From Salvia splendens (taxonomy: Eukaryota; Streptophyta; Magnoliopsida; Lamiales; Lamiaceae), in NCBI RefSeq assembly GCF_004379255.2, contig NC_056047.1, positions 33,699,855 through 33,763,854 on the forward strand: 64,000 nt of DNA, written 5' to 3'. This document shows, one piece after another, positions 20,813-33,822 of this stretch; the stretch's first letter is position 1, and each line of letters starts with the position of its first letter. The notes beneath the pieces are model-generated. The model did no database searches. It was not told the DNA's origin and saw only the letters and a program-made list of their open reading frames with translations. The position numbers were made by a program, and so were the translations under genes.

Positions 20813-23800
20813 TGTCACGACCGCCCAAACAAGGGGTACCACAACGCGGCGATCGTGACCGACATGCATGGACAACAATTTAAAAGAACACCTAACTTAA
20901 AAGATTTTAAGGTAAATTTTTTTTTGAAAAGACCTAAGATAAAATACTTTAAAAAAAAGGATAACGAAAAAATTAGACTTAAGAAAACACTACAATTAAA
21001 TAACTAAAGTAAAGCAAACATTAACTCAAATCCCGAAGAATACCATTTTCAAAAGACGACGTAAACACACGTTTAAATCCTAACACCACCATACATGTTC
21101 AAACACAAAAACATAAAGATTAAGGTCTTAAGACACAATTTAAAACATAGTAGCGGATAAATAAGGTTCAAGAGAGTCAAGGATCACGCCTATGTATGAC
21201 GACACAACGTATCCTAGGGTCTTTAGCCAGCTCAACATCCACCGCAACATCCCGCTCAACCTGCAAAATTTTTAAAAGAAATTGCAGGGTTGAGTACTTG
21301 TTGTACTCAATGGGATCATGCCGAAAACATTTATATAGTTATGTCATCCATACCAGTGATCTCGAGTTTTATTCGTAGTAAAGAAAATATCACGAGAACA
21401 CAAAAATGTTTCATAGACTGGCCAGTCAAATAATATCCCCACTTTTCACATCAATCCAACAATCACAACCACAGTGCGACGAAAGTGTGGCCACTCTATT
21501 CGCCCACGAGACCGGCCGACTTGCAAGGACGGCTCACGATCCCACCAGTGTACACAGCCCGATAGGGTTTACGGCCCTACTCGGACCCGAATTCGTTTCA
21601 CAAAACAGCCATATAGCCTAACGGAGTAAACTCATACGAACTAGGCATCAGGCACACAATCTCATAACAAAAACAGTCCATGGCATGACATAACAGTTAA
21701 ACCACCCTTGTATCTCCACATAATATTTTTCGGAAAAATAAAGAGGTTTGAAAAGAAAGCCCACCTCGTTCTCTTAGTAATTCACAACCCAACTTAGCAA
21801 CTCTCGATCCTCGAGTTCACGAGTACCCAACACCCTTGTCAACGACAACACAAGTCAGCCTCACACAACATTATTTTACTATGCATGTCCTATCGTCTCT
21901 CTCTCTCAACGTTTTCCTCAATTTCCGAAACCCAACACACATCTCAAAGGTGTAAAACACACGTAACACATTTCAACTTATCACAAGTGATTTCAACATT
22001 TAAGCACATTCCTTGGACATACATGCATAATACAATACTTTTAAACTTGAGAAATAAGTGTCATTTAATCAAGGCAGAAAACTGGTAGAATTGCGCGACC
22101 GTTTTGTAAAAATCACTTTAAATTTACCCGACCTCAAAACATGCTAAATTTTGGTCACAATACAGAGGACACATTCAAGTTCATCCATGAAAATTTTCAT
22201 ATCGAAATCACGTCATTTAGTCAGTCATATCACATATTGAACTCTCTGGTCGGAACATACAATTTCTGGCAGTATTGCGCAGTTCATTTGAAAAATTCAC
22301 CTTAAATTCATACGATGCCCAAAAAGGCTGAAAATTTAACACAACACAGAAGACACTTCAAATTTTTATATAGTTTAAGAATCACATCGATCGGAGGTCA
22401 TTTGGTCAGTCAAACAGAAACGAAACATTCATGGCGAGAACTCACGTTTCTGGCAGATTTGCGCAGTCAACTTCAAAGATTTATTAAAAATTCATTTTTC
22501 GATAAAACAGGCTGAAAATCACACGAGACACAGAAAACACCTTGAAGTTTACTCAGTAAAAATTTCATAGACAAATTCGTTCGTTTGATGGATCGAACAC
22601 AGATCATAAATCACTGGTCGTGCATCACAGATTTCTGGTTCAAGTTCGAAAATAGGGTTTTTAAAACATCCACAACAAAACACCGATTCTTCATGCTCGA
22701 GAACACACATTCTTGCTCACACGTTCCTCATTCACATATTTGCATACAAACACACATCATTCACAAATATTTCGATCCAACACCCATGATTTCAACCAAC
22801 AATGCAAAAATCAAACAAGTTCTTACGAACACACAATTTTCCTCCCGTTAAAACTTGCGATCTATTAAACCTACACTCTCTACATGCATGTAGGACTCAA
22901 AACATGGTTCAAAAGAGAAGGAGGGGGAAAAGTGTGCGAATATACCTTCCTTTGACAAAACGAATCGGTAGAAACGTAGAATGGAGCGATTCGTCAGAGG
23001 TTCTCGAAGATAACTTCAACGGATTGCAAGAACAAGGGTTGGATGGAGGATTTTTGGAGGTGGGAGAGTGGGAGAAGATGAAAAAAAAACGTGTGGGAGA
23101 GGGAGAGAAGAGAGGGGGCGAATTTTTGAGGTGAGTGGGGGCTAGGATTTGATTATTTGCTATTTATTTGTTAGGTTTAAAATCCCACACATAAGGAATT
23201 AATTAAATTGTGGATAATTAAAATATAGATTAATGAATAAAAATCCCACAATTAAAATAATAAAATAGACATGTGGGAGAGTGGAATTTTCGAAAATTCC
23301 ATGTACACAACAAGGAATTTATTTGGTATATTTTTTTTTCTTGGAGAATATATTCATAACTTAGGAAATAAAAATAATGAATATAAGGGAACAAATAAAT
23401 TAAATCCCCAAGTAGGGAATAATAGGGGTGGGGGCCGAAAATTAATGGGTAATTGCACAAGGAATTTATTTAAATCCCCAATTAAATAGAATAGGATTTA
23501 AATTAGGTAATTTCATTATAGGAAAAAGGCTCCCACAAAATATGCAACAATTAATTTAAATTCCCACAAGGAAAAATAAGCATAGGGGCGTGTGATATGA
23601 AGGAAAATAAAAGGAAAATATTCACACCCCCAATTAATTAGACATAGGAATTTATTTGAATAAAAAGGGATTCCACAAATTAGGAAACAATTAAAACATC
23701 CCTCCAAAATTTCTTGGAGGAGCCGAAAATTGCTAAGCTCAAATAGCCAAGGAAATATCCCAACTCTCTATCTATTTTGGGTGAAGGAATAAATTTTAAC

Positions 23801-24259
23801 ATGATTTAATTGGATTAAATTCAAAGGAAGGGAGTCAATAAAGCACCAATTAAATCAAATGAAAATAATTCTTTCTCCTATAGGAGATTTTCGAACACTC
23901 CGAAGGAAAATAAAATGGAGTTCGAATTTCATGTAGTACTACTTAGGGGTCATTTGGTTTGGATTTAATTTGGATAAGTATCCCAAAATAATTAATTAAA
24001 TCCACAAAAAGAAGTACTATTTCAATAATTAGGAAGGGCCGAATATTTCAATGAATCGACTCGAGAAGGGATAAATGCATGATCCTATTAACCTTTTCCC
24101 CACATTGGAAAAACGATAAAATCTCAAGCTCATCATTCCACAATTACCACGACAATTTATTTCACGCAAAGCACTTAATCACATAAAATCAAACGTTTAA
24201 AAAAATTCCAAAATTCCAATAACATAATAAAAAGGGTCACAATAGTTTGGGATGTTACA
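20813..24259 (-). repeat. 3' LTR of Tekay-2
   Basis: On the plus strand it runs from TGTCACGACCGCC to GGGATGTTACA. It pairs with 29774-33221. Conserved hairpin at about 21290-21311; subrepeats at about 22080-22560. The short ORFs in it recur in the other LTR and are not genes. Confidence 0.95.
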
Positions 24260-24272
24260 TCCTTCCCCTCTA
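24260..24272 (-). other. Polypurine tract of Tekay-2
   Basis: TCCTTCCCCTCTA on the plus strand reads as a purine tract on the minus strand, directly before the 3' LTR. Confidence 0.9.
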
Positions 24273-24303
24273 AACAGAAATTTCGTCCCGAAATTTGATC
24301 GTC

Positions 24304-24711
24304 TCACACAAACAGCTCGGGAAACTTTTCTTTCATCTTATCTTCTAACTCCCACGTAGCTTCCTCGGGACCATGGTGCTTCCACAACACCTTCACGGAC
24401 GCTATCGTCTTGTTCCGTAGCTCTTGTACCTTCCGATCTAGGATTGCTTCGGGCCTTTCCTCGTAGCTCATGTCGGGGGTTAGGATCACTTCCTCTTGGT
24501 GAATCACATGTTTGGGGTCGAACACGTACTTGCGCAACTGCGACACGTGGAACACGTTGTGCACGTTCCCAAAGCTGGGAGGTAACGCCAAACGATACGC
24601 CACAGGACCTACTTCGTCGATGATCTCGTACGGTCCAACAAAACGCGGTTTCAGCTTGCCCTTCACTCCAAATCTCACAACTCCTCTCGTCGGGGACACT
24701 TTCAAGAACAC
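24304..24711 (-). pseudogene. Integrase C-terminal domain and chromodomain, Tekay-2
   Basis: The 135-codon frame holds GKLKPRFVGPYEIIDEVGP (the GPY module, intact here while copy 1 has WPY) and a C-terminal chromodomain with VKVLWKHHGPEEATWELE. The chromodomain looks complete. It is separated from the catalytic core by a deletion of about 320 bases and a frame change near 24745. Confidence 0.92.
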
Positions 24712-25355
24712 TTTGTCACCAACGTCGAATTTGATTTCCCGTCTGATTGCGGGTGATAAGCAGTACTAAAGTTCAACTGGGTACCCAATTCTCTTTGCAA
24801 ACTCATCCAAAACTTCGATGTGAACTTCGTATCGCGGTCGGACACGATGGTCTTTGGCACTCCATGCAATCGCACAATCTCGCTCACGTAGAGCTTAGCT
24901 AACTTGTCCGCGTCATAAGTAATCTTCATCGGTAAGAAGTGCGCGCTTTTAGTAAGTCGATCAAGGATTACCCAAATCGCGGTGTTGCCCTTCTGTGACT
25001 TTGGCAAACCCGTCACGAAATCCATAGCTAGATGCTCCCAATTCCATTCGGGAATTTCAAGCGGTTGTAACTTCCCATATGGCCGTTGGTGTAAGGCCTT
25101 CACTTGTTGGCATGCTAGACATCGTTCCACATATGACGCTACGTCCCCTTTCATTCCATTCCACCAAAACCGTTGCTTCAAATCCCGATACATCTTCTTG
25201 CTTCCGGGGTGTGCGGTGTAAGGCGTGTCGTGCGCTTCACTCAAAATCTCATCTTTTAGCGCCTCATCGCTCGGCACACACAGTCGTCCATCGTACGTCA
25301 AAGCATTATCCGCCTCCTCACGGTAATGATCCAGCTTCTCGGCTCTCACCTTCAC
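24702..25355 (-). pseudogene. Integrase with catalytic-core deletion, Tekay-2
   Basis: The frame of 217 codons starts in the linker after RNase H. The HHCC zinc-binding motif is intact (HDTPYTAHPG ... CLACQQVK), then MDFVTGLP and [11 protein letters not shown] give the first two catalytic aspartates. After AYHPQSDGK the sequence jumps to the C-terminal domain. Compared with copy 1, about 320 bases (equivalent to 4513-4833) are missing, including [12 protein letters not shown] with the catalytic Glu. Integrase is thus dead. The flanking bases suggest a short microhomology at the joint. Confidence 0.9.
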
Positions 25356-25361
25356 ACGTAA

Positions 25362-26729
25362 TTATTCCAACTTCTCATCACGTCGCTGGGCTTCTATGAG
25401 CTTGGTTCTCACATCTGGCTCAATCACTAGCGTCGCCAATCTCGCTTCTACTGTCTCAGACGTTTTCACTATTTCCAATCTCATCTTGTCGAATTCGTGA
25501 ATCAACGCTTCCTCTTGCGTTAGGAAATAAGCCAATTGAGATTGGTTATTCCTACTCAAAGCATCGGCTACTACGTTCGCCTTGCCCGGGTGATAGTGAA
25601 TACCACAGTCATAATCCTTCACAATCTCTAACCAACGTCACTGTCGCATGTTTAGCTCTTTCTGCTCGAAAAAGTACTTGAGACTCTTGTGATCTGTATA
25701 TATCTCGCATCTCACTCCATAGAGATGGTGTCTCCAAATTTTCAGTGCATGCACCACTGTTGCTAACACCAAATCATGAGTCAGAAATTTATATGCTATC
25801 ACCTTCCCATCTTGCATTAACACACATCCTAGTCCTACTTTCGACGCGTCCGTATCGACGGCGAAGTCCTTGTCGGGTTCTGGTACCGCTAGGACTGGTG
25901 TTGTAGTCAATTTCCCCTTCAATAGTTGGAAACTCGCCTCGCACTCTGGCGTCCAAACCACCTTAATTCCTTTCTTTAGTAGTTGCGTCATCGGTCTCGC
26001 AATCTTAGAGAATCCCTCGATGAATCGTCGATAATATCCCACCAATCCCAAGAAACTGTGGATTTCACTTGGCGTTTTCGGCGATTTCCAATTCTGTACG
26101 GCCTCGACCTTTGCTGGGTCTACCTGAATCCCATTTGCCGTCACAATATGACCAAGGAAGTTCACTCGAGTCAACCAAAACTCACACTTACTAAACTTGG
26201 CATAAAGTTTCTCCCTTTGCAACGTTTCCAACACTGTTCGTAGGTGCTGTCCATGCTCCTCCTCGTTCTTCGAGTATACCAACACGTCGTCGATGAAGAC
26301 TAACACAAACTTGTCAAGATACTCGTGGAAAACTCGGTTCATCAAGTCCATGAAAACGGCTGGGGCGTTGGTCAGCCCAAATGGCATCACGACGAATTCA
26401 TAATGGCCATAACGAGTGCGAAAAGCAGTCTTAGGCACATCCTCTCGTCGGACCTTTAGTTGATGATACCCTGATCTCAAATCCATTTTCGAGAATACGC
26501 CCGCTCCTCGAAGTTGGTCAAACAAGTCCTCAATCCTTGGCAGTGGGTACTTATTCTTCAAGGTCATCTTGTTGAGCTCACGATAGTAGATGCACATCCT
26601 CATCGTTCTGTCCTTTTTCTTCACGAACAACACAGGCGATCCCCACGGTGATACACTAGGCCGAATAAATCCCAAGTCTAGCAGTTCTTGCAACTGAATC
26701 TTCAATTCAGCCAACTCTTTAGGGGCCAT
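25362..26729 (-). pseudogene. Reverse transcriptase-RNase H, Tekay-2
   Basis: RT is open over 363 codons (26729-25638) with MDLRSGYHQ (Asp 83) and FIDDVLVYS (Asp 147, 148). The usual IDYRELN reads IYYRELN. RNase H keeps [10 protein letters not shown] but has lost about 13 codons after GKVIAY, and the next acidic residue is changed ([10 protein letters not shown] where copy 1 has [10 protein letters not shown]). A TGA after LNMRQ separates it from the frame 25622-25362, which holds VVADALSR and ends in a TAA at 25362-25364, the same ochre stop as in copy 1. RT may fold, RNase H probably not. Confidence 0.92.
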
Positions 26730-26819
26730 TCGGTACGGTGCTTTCGATACTTGCGCGGATCCGGGTTCTAAGTCGATGGTAACTCGACTTGTCTGTCCGG
26801 CGGCAGTCCAGGTAAGGTT

Positions 26820-27166
26820 TCAAGGAACACATCGGGAAAGTCTCATACTACTGTCACGTTTTCCACTTTCAAATCCGTCTTCTCTTCTCCGTTCAAGTAC
26901 ACGAGATGCGCCGGACGCCCTTTTCTTATCATCGTGGTTGCTTGCAATGCGGAGATTATGGAGGTTCGTCGGTTCATGGAGATCCCATATAAGATGGTCG
27001 GCTCTTTGCCCGGGGCTTGAAAAGAAATCTGTCTCCCTTTGCAGTGAATCGTCGCGTGGTTCTCGGCAAGCCAATCCATTCCCAAAATTATGTCAACGCT
27101 TTCCAAGGCATGACGTGTAAGAGTCGAGCTACTACTCTTAACTCTCCTAACACAAACTTTAGTCAA
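26820..27166 (-). pseudogene. Protease C-terminal remnant, Tekay-2
   Basis: Reads VDIILGMDWLAENHATIHC and then a link toward RT. As in copy 1 the N-terminal half with the catalytic aspartate is absent, and the sequence upstream is the non-coding 5' module. A frame change near 26820 leads to RT. Confidence 0.75.
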
Positions 27167-27169
27167 ACA

Positions 27170-29640
27170 GTCTTAACTTGGATATGATCCGATTTTGAAA
27201 TATAACAATTGGTTATGATCATCCCTACGGAGCTTGAAATAACATAAGATAGGTCATGAATATGGGATGAAATCAAATAAATGTCAATTCTCATAGTAGG
27301 CTACCAAAAGATAATTTAGTTGTTCGACCAAATTTGGAAGGTCCACACATCAATGGATAATTACTTAAAGAGTTGAGGATAAAAAGGATTAGTTGCGTAA
27401 GGATTGAGAAATGTAGGCAGTTGTCACAAAGCAGTACAGATCATGGTTCAACGAAAATCTTAATATGGAATGATAGATTCACGGGTTCATAAGTTTGTGA
27501 AAGACAACCAAAGTCAAAGGGGCTTTTGAAAAAAAATCAAGTGTATTAAGTTTGTTAAGGCAAGGTACAAAATGTAGGCCTTAACTTCGTTTTGTAGAAA
27601 GAAAGGTCCTATTATGGAAATGATACATATAGTGTAACTGAACCAATTTCACTCTGTAAGAAAGAACTTGACACAAACATGGTGACCAAATGAAAAGTTG
27701 AACAAAAGTTCCAAGAGAAATATCCCACAGAAACATGTCTGCAAAACGTGATTGTATTGAAGGACATAACTGCAAGCAGTCTTAGGAATGAAGTTCAATA
27801 GCAAAGGCTCACAAGTCAAAATATTGTTCGTATAAATAATAAGTCAAAAAAGACTACAATCAATCCAATTGTCCAAAGTTATGAAGGCAACACCACTTTC
27901 CAAGAATTGAGAGTGAGTTATGACTCAATGGAGGAAAAGAAATAATATGCATCACTTGCAAGGGGTGAATGAAACAAGCCGTTAAGTAGACAAGGGCTCA
28001 CGGTTATTTGAAAGGTCCTGAGAAATAACTTCTTAGAATCCAAGTAAAAACTGTTGATTAAAATAGTTTGTTATAGCTATTAAAGTCGCACCTCCTTGTT
28101 CATCTTTCGCAAGCCAAAACTGGTAACATCACTCTAAGAACTGTGGATTCCACGCTGAAATTTTTCGTGTCATTGCCCCTAATAACGATAGTTGAAATCC
28201 ATATCTTCATAAAATTCTTTGCCTGTCATAATGACTATCCTCGTAGGACATGGTTATCATCCTCGTGCTCCTTAGCAGGGTATGGAGATCATCTCCCTCG
28301 TGCTTCCACTTACGCAAGATTAAACTATACTATTTTAAATCGCGAGTATGATCGCCCGTCGTTGCTTGAAAATATCTCTTAGCATCGGTTCTTCTTGTCT
28401 CGCACCTTGACTTAAGCGTTTGCCTAAACTCTCATATTCTCGTACGTTTCATTGCTCGGAAAAGCAATTGTTAAGTTTTCAACTTAGAACTACGATTCGC
28501 GCGGTCAACTAGGCTTATATTTTAGGTACTCTAAGTTCACAACACAAATCATCATCTCATAGATCATCATCTACTTCAGTTTACGTCATTCATACCTCAA
28601 GATAAACACACCACATTTTCACATCCCATAGCAAAACACTTTCGAACTTCACATTATATTCAAAACTTTTGAAACAAAATTTCTTTACACTTTCACACTT
28701 TCCTAAAAATTTTCCACATCTCACTTTTAAAGTAAAAGTTGACTCAAACTAAATCGTAATTTCGCATCAACTTTCATCATTCGTATAAAACATTCCATAG
28801 AATAACACATCATACCTCGCACCTCATAACATACATAACATCACACTTCCACAGCTCAATTTTCCAAACGAAGTAAATTTTTTTTTTGTCGAAACTCAAA
28901 TTTTTTTTTGAACAATTCATAAACACAACATTTTCCATTGATCAATTAATTTTCTCAAAAGAAAGAACTAACATACTTTCATTTAAAGTTCAAAGATTAT
29001 TTTTTTTTCTTCAAAAAGTTCCAACAACTTTCCACAACATAAATATTTTTCCCACTAGAACAACTAGTCATTAATATTGCAAAACTCATATCACATTTGC
29101 ATTCCAAACAAAACACTCATGCACTTCACATATATGTTTGAGACAACATTTTTAGATTACTCATCTTTTCTAAAAAAAATTTCAACATTCTCAAAACAAC
29201 TCATTAATTTCCATCTTTCATGTACAACACGCCATATTCCCATGATCACATGCTTACGTCATAACACTTTCACACACATAGCACATACTTAGGTCATCAG
29301 GCTAATCTTGCTCATGTCTCATATAATCATACCATAACAATATCACATTCAAACATACAACACGTGCTTAAATCACCTTCTCAATTCATGCTCATATTCC
29401 ACATGTTCACACTATCACAATATTGTTTTCACCCATAATACACGCGTTTAAATCATCATGCTCACATTCAACATATGTATGTCATCATATCATTTATTCT
29501 CGAATTTCAACATGAAAATGACATCACATCATCACGCAATTACATGCTCATGCATTCTTTTGCCCAAAACATCCCCATCGTATCGTCAATTTTATACATC
29601 GTTCACACATTTCATCAACAACTTAAAACATACCATACTT
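27170..29640 (-). other. Non-coding module in the place of gag in Tekay-2
   Basis: About 2.5 kb between leader and protease without any gag-like frame. It matches 1-2055 of copy 1 along its protease-proximal part. The leader-proximal part is rich in ATG/TGTG/CATG-type words. A plus-strand (antisense) gene-like piece at about 27785-27975 corresponds to 1247-1432 but is frameshifted here. Packaging would need Gag from another element. Confidence 0.65.
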
Positions 29641-29773
29641 TCCTTGGTTGAGCTTGATGCTTTGGATGTTGAGCCTTCGTGACACTTCTAGTCAAAAAGG
29701 GTTCACTAACTTAGACTCAAAGTGAAAGAAGACTCTCGGACCAGAGCGAAAGAACAAAGTTCTGATACCACTC
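29641..29773 (-). other. Leader and primer binding site of Tekay-2
   Basis: On the minus strand TGGTATCAGAAC (29770-29759) follows the LTR by three bases; it differs at one base from the usual TGGTATCAGAGC for initiator tRNA-Met. The leader downstream equals 8600-8721 of copy 1. Confidence 0.88.
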
Positions 29774-32700
29774 TGTCACGACCGCCCAAACAAGGGGTAC
29801 CACAACGCGGCGATCGTGACCGACATGCATGGACAACAATTTAAAAGAACACCTTACTTAAAAGGTTTTAAGGTAAATTTTTTTTTGAAAAGACCTAAGA
29901 TAAAATACTTAAAAAAAAAGGATAACGGAAAAATTAGACTTAAGAAAACACAACAATTAAATAACTAAAGTAAAGCAAACATTAACTCAAATCCCGAAGA
30001 ATACCATTTTCAAAAGACGACGTAAACACACGTTTAAATCCTAACACCACCATACATGTTCAAACACAAAAACATAAAGATTAAGGTCTTAAGACATAAT
30101 TTAAAACATAGCAGCGGATAAATAAGGTTCAAGAGAGTCAAGGATCAGGCCTATGTATGACGACACAACGTATCCTAGGGTCTTTAGCCAGCTCAACATC
30201 CACCGCAGCATCCCGCTCAACCTGCAAAATTTTTAAAAGAAATTGCAGGGCTGAGTACTTGTTGTACTCAATGGGCTCATGCCGAAAACATTTATATAGT
30301 TATGTCATCCATACCAGTGATCTCGAGTTTTATTCGTAGTAAAGAAAATATCACGAGAACACAAAAATGTTTCATAGACTGGCCAGTCAAATAATCTCCC
30401 CATTTTTCACATCAATCCAACAATCACAACCACAGTGTGACGAAAGTGTGACCACACTATTCGCCCACGAGACCGGCCGACTTGCAAGGACGGCTCACGA
30501 TCCCACCAGTGTACACAGCCCGATAGGGTTTACGGCCCTACTCGGACCCGAATTCGTTTCACAAAACAACCATATAGCCTAACGGAGTAAACTCATACGA
30601 ACTAGGCATCAGGCACACAATCTCATAACAAAAGCAGTCCATGGCATGACATAACAGTTAAACCACCCTTGTATCTCCACATAATATTTTTCAGAAAAAT
30701 AAAGAGGTTTGAAAAGAAAGTCCACCTCGTTCTCTTAGTAATTCACAACCCAACTTAGCAACTCTCGATCCTCGAGTTCACGAGTACCCAACACCCTTGT
30801 CAACGACAACACAAGTCAGCCTCACACAACATTATTTTACTATGCATGTCCTATCATCTCTCTCTCTCAACGTTTTCCTCAATTTCCGAAACCCAACACA
30901 CATCTCAAAGGTGTAAAACACACGTAACACATTTCAACTTATCACAAGTGATTTCAACATTTAAGCACATTCCTTGGACATACATGCATCATACAATACT
31001 TTTAAACTTGAGAAATAAGTGTCATTTAATCAAGGCAGAAAACAGGCAGAATTGCGCGACCGTTTTGTAAAAATCACTTAAAATTTACCCAACCTCAAAA
31101 CATGCTAAATTTTGGTCACGATACAGAGGACACATTCAAGTTCATCCATGAAAATTTTCATATTGAAATCACGTCATTTAGTCAGTCATATCACATATTG
31201 AACTCTCTGGTCGGAACATATAATTTCTGGCAGTATTGCGCAGTTCATTTGAAAAATTCACCATAAATTCATACGATGCCCAAAAAGGCTAAAAATTTAA
31301 CACAACACAGAAGACACTTCAAATTTTCATATAGTTTAAGAATCACATCGATCGGAGGTCATTTGGTCAGTCAAACAGAAAACGAAACATTCATGGCGGA
31401 ACTCACGTTTCTGGCAGATTTGCGCAGTCAACTTCAAAGATTTATTAAAAATTCATTTTTCGATAAAACAGGCTGAAAATCACACGAGACACAGAAAACA
31501 CCTTGAAGTTTACTCAGTAAAAATTTTATAGCCAAATTCGTTCGTTTGATGGGTCGAACACAGATCATAAATCACTGGTCGTGCATCACAGATTTCTGGT
31601 CCAAGTTCGAAAATAGGGTTTTTAAAACATCCACAACAAAACACCGATTCTTCATGCTCGAGAACACACATTCATGCTCACACGTTCCTCATTCACATAT
31701 TTGCATACAAACACACATCATTCACAAATATTTCGATCCAACACCCATGATTTCAACCAGCAATGCAAAAATCAAACAAGTTCTTACGAACACACAATTT
31801 CCCTCCCGTTAAAACTTGAGATCTATTAAACCTACACTCTCTACATGCATGTAGGACTCAAAACATGGTTCAAAAGAGAAGGAGGAGGAAAAGTGTGCGA
31901 ATATACCTTCCTTTGACAAAACGAATCGGTAGAAACATAGAATGGAGCGATTCGTCGGAGGTTCTCGAAGATAACTTCAATGGATTGCAAGAACAAGGGT
32001 TGGATGGAGGATTTTTGGAGGTGGGAGAGTGGGAGAAGATGAAAAAAAAACGTGTGGGAGAGGGAGAGAAGAGAGGGGGCGAATTTTTGAGGTGAGTGGG
32101 GGCTAGGGTTTGATTATTTGCTATTTATTTGTTAGGTTTAAAATCCCACACATAAGGAATTAATTAAATTGTGGAGAATTAAAATATAGATTAATGAATA
32201 AAAATCCCACAATTAAAAGAATAAAATAGGCATGTGGGAGAGTGAAATTTTCGAAAATTCCATGTACACAACAAGGAATTTATTTGGTATATTTTTTTTT
32301 CTTGGAGAATATATTCATAACTTAGGAAATAAAAAAAATGAATATAAGGGAACAAATAAATTAAATCTCCAAATAGGGAATAATAGGGGTGGTGGCCGAA
32401 AATTAATGGGTAATTGCACAAGGAATTTATTTAAATCCCCAATTAAATAGAATAGGATTTAAATTAGGTAATTTCTTTATAGGAAAAAAGCTCCCACAAA
32501 ATAGGCAACAATTAATTTAAATTCCCACAAGGAAAAATAAGCATAGGGGCGTGTGATATGGAGGAAAATAAAAGGAAAATATTCACACCCCCAATTAATT
32601 AGACATAGGAATTTATTTGAATAAAAAGGGATTCCACAAATTAGGAAACAATTAAAATATCCCTCCAAAATTTCTTGGAGGAGCCGAAAATTGCTAAGCT

Positions 32701-33221
32701 CAAATAGCCAAGGAAATATCCCAACTCTCTATCTATTTTGGGTGAAGGAATAAATTTTAACATGATTTAATTGGATTAAATTCAAAGGAAGGGAGTCAAT
32801 AAAGCACCAATTAAATCAAATGAAAATAATTCTTTCTCCTATAGGAGATTTTCGAACACTCCCAAGGAAAATAAAATGGAGTTCGAATTTCATGTAGTAC
32901 TACTTAGGGGTCATTTGGTTTGGATTTAATTTGGATAAGTATTCCAAAATAATTAATTAAATCCACAAAAAGAAGTACTATTTCAATAATTAGGAAGGGC
33001 CGAATATTTCAATGAATCGACTCGAGAAGGGATAAATGCATGATCCTATTAACCTTTTCCCCTCATTGGAAAAATGATAAAATCTCAAGCTCATCATTCC
33101 ACAATTACCACGACAATTTATTTTACGCAAAGCACTTAATCACATAAAATCAAACGTTTTAAAAAAATTCCAAAATTCCAATAACATAATAAAAAGGGTC
33201 ACAAAAGTTTGGGATGTTACA
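29774..33221 (-). repeat. 5' LTR of Tekay-2
   Basis: Plus-strand limits TGTCACGACCGCC and GGGATGTTACA, 3448 bases, one base longer than its partner. Conserved hairpin at about 30250-30271. Followed by the ACCTG duplication at 33222-33226. Confidence 0.95.
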
Positions 33222-33226
33222 ACCTG

Positions 33227-33461
33227 CTTAATTGCTTTCTTGTTTAAGTGTCCTATTTTAATCTCTGCATTTACATGTTTTCAGTAGTTGTTAGTTTTAA
33301 AACCAAAATTTCTGATCGTCTGGATAGTAGTTGAAATTAGTTCGTGGTACTTTGGTTGACACTTAATTGTCTCTGTGGGATATGATATACTCTTGCTTGC
33401 TATTTGCTACGATAACCCCGTACGCTTGCGGGTATTATTTGGGTAAAATAAAGTTGAGTCA
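33227..33461 (+). repeat. 5' LTR of Athila-1, right part
   Basis: Continues the LTR interrupted by Tekay-2 and ends GTTGAGTCA. The end carries CGTACGCTTGCGGGTATTAT, the counterpart of the GTATACTTGCAGGTTTAT string at the end of LTR-T elements. The same sequence is at 36633-36867. Confidence 0.9.
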
Positions 33462-33467
33462 AGTTTT

Positions 33468-33485
33468 TGGCGCCCTTGCCGGGGA
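33468..33485 (+). other. Primer binding site of Athila-1 (tRNA-Asp type)
   Basis: TGGCGCCCTTGCCGGGGA lies six bases after the LTR end. Athila and related elements use TGGCGCCGTTGCCGGGGA-like sites complementary to tRNA-Asp; one base differs here. Confidence 0.9.
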
Positions 33486-33822
33486 TAATTTTGTGTTATA
33501 TAGCTTGATATCGTGATAATAATCAAGATTACTACTTCAGATTTTACTGCTTTATTTTTCGTTTATTTTTTTTATTGAGTTCTCACATTTGTGTTTCTTG
33601 TTCAGGTGTATGCACACACGTTCTAAAGGCTTGCCTCTAGAACCTTTCGACTCTGAGATCGAAGCATCGAACTAGAAGAGGAACGCATATAGGAGGCTCA
33701 CGCAGAAAATTCACACTTCTTCGCCTACCCACGCAGGAGCATCTTCAGATCAGAGGGATCTTTCACCCATCTGATCACCAGTTCAGGATCTTATTCAGTT
33801 TGATCCCGTTTCTCCTAGTCTG

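Larger units (their letters stand above)
20813..33221 (-). mobile_element. Tekay/Del-type Ty3/gypsy chromovirus, copy 2 (both LTRs, 12.4 kb)
   Basis: Complete-length element on the minus strand: LTRs of 3447 and 3448 bases, ACCTG on both sides (20808-20812 and 33222-33226), primer site, leader, gag-less 5' module, protease remnant, RT, RNase H, integrase with a deletion, chromodomain, polypurine tract. It inserted into the Athila-1 5' LTR and is therefore younger than Athila-1. The two LTRs differ by roughly 1-5 bases per 100 in stretches I compared by eye, so the insertion is not very recent. Without gag and with a broken integrase it is non-autonomous. Confidence 0.93.

Noticed and set aside
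22585..22851. 88-codon ORF with a close copy at 31546-31812, and the 76-codon pair at 23230 and 32191
   Set aside because: They are the same positions in the two Tekay-2 LTRs. The frames are not kept in the copy 1 LTR.
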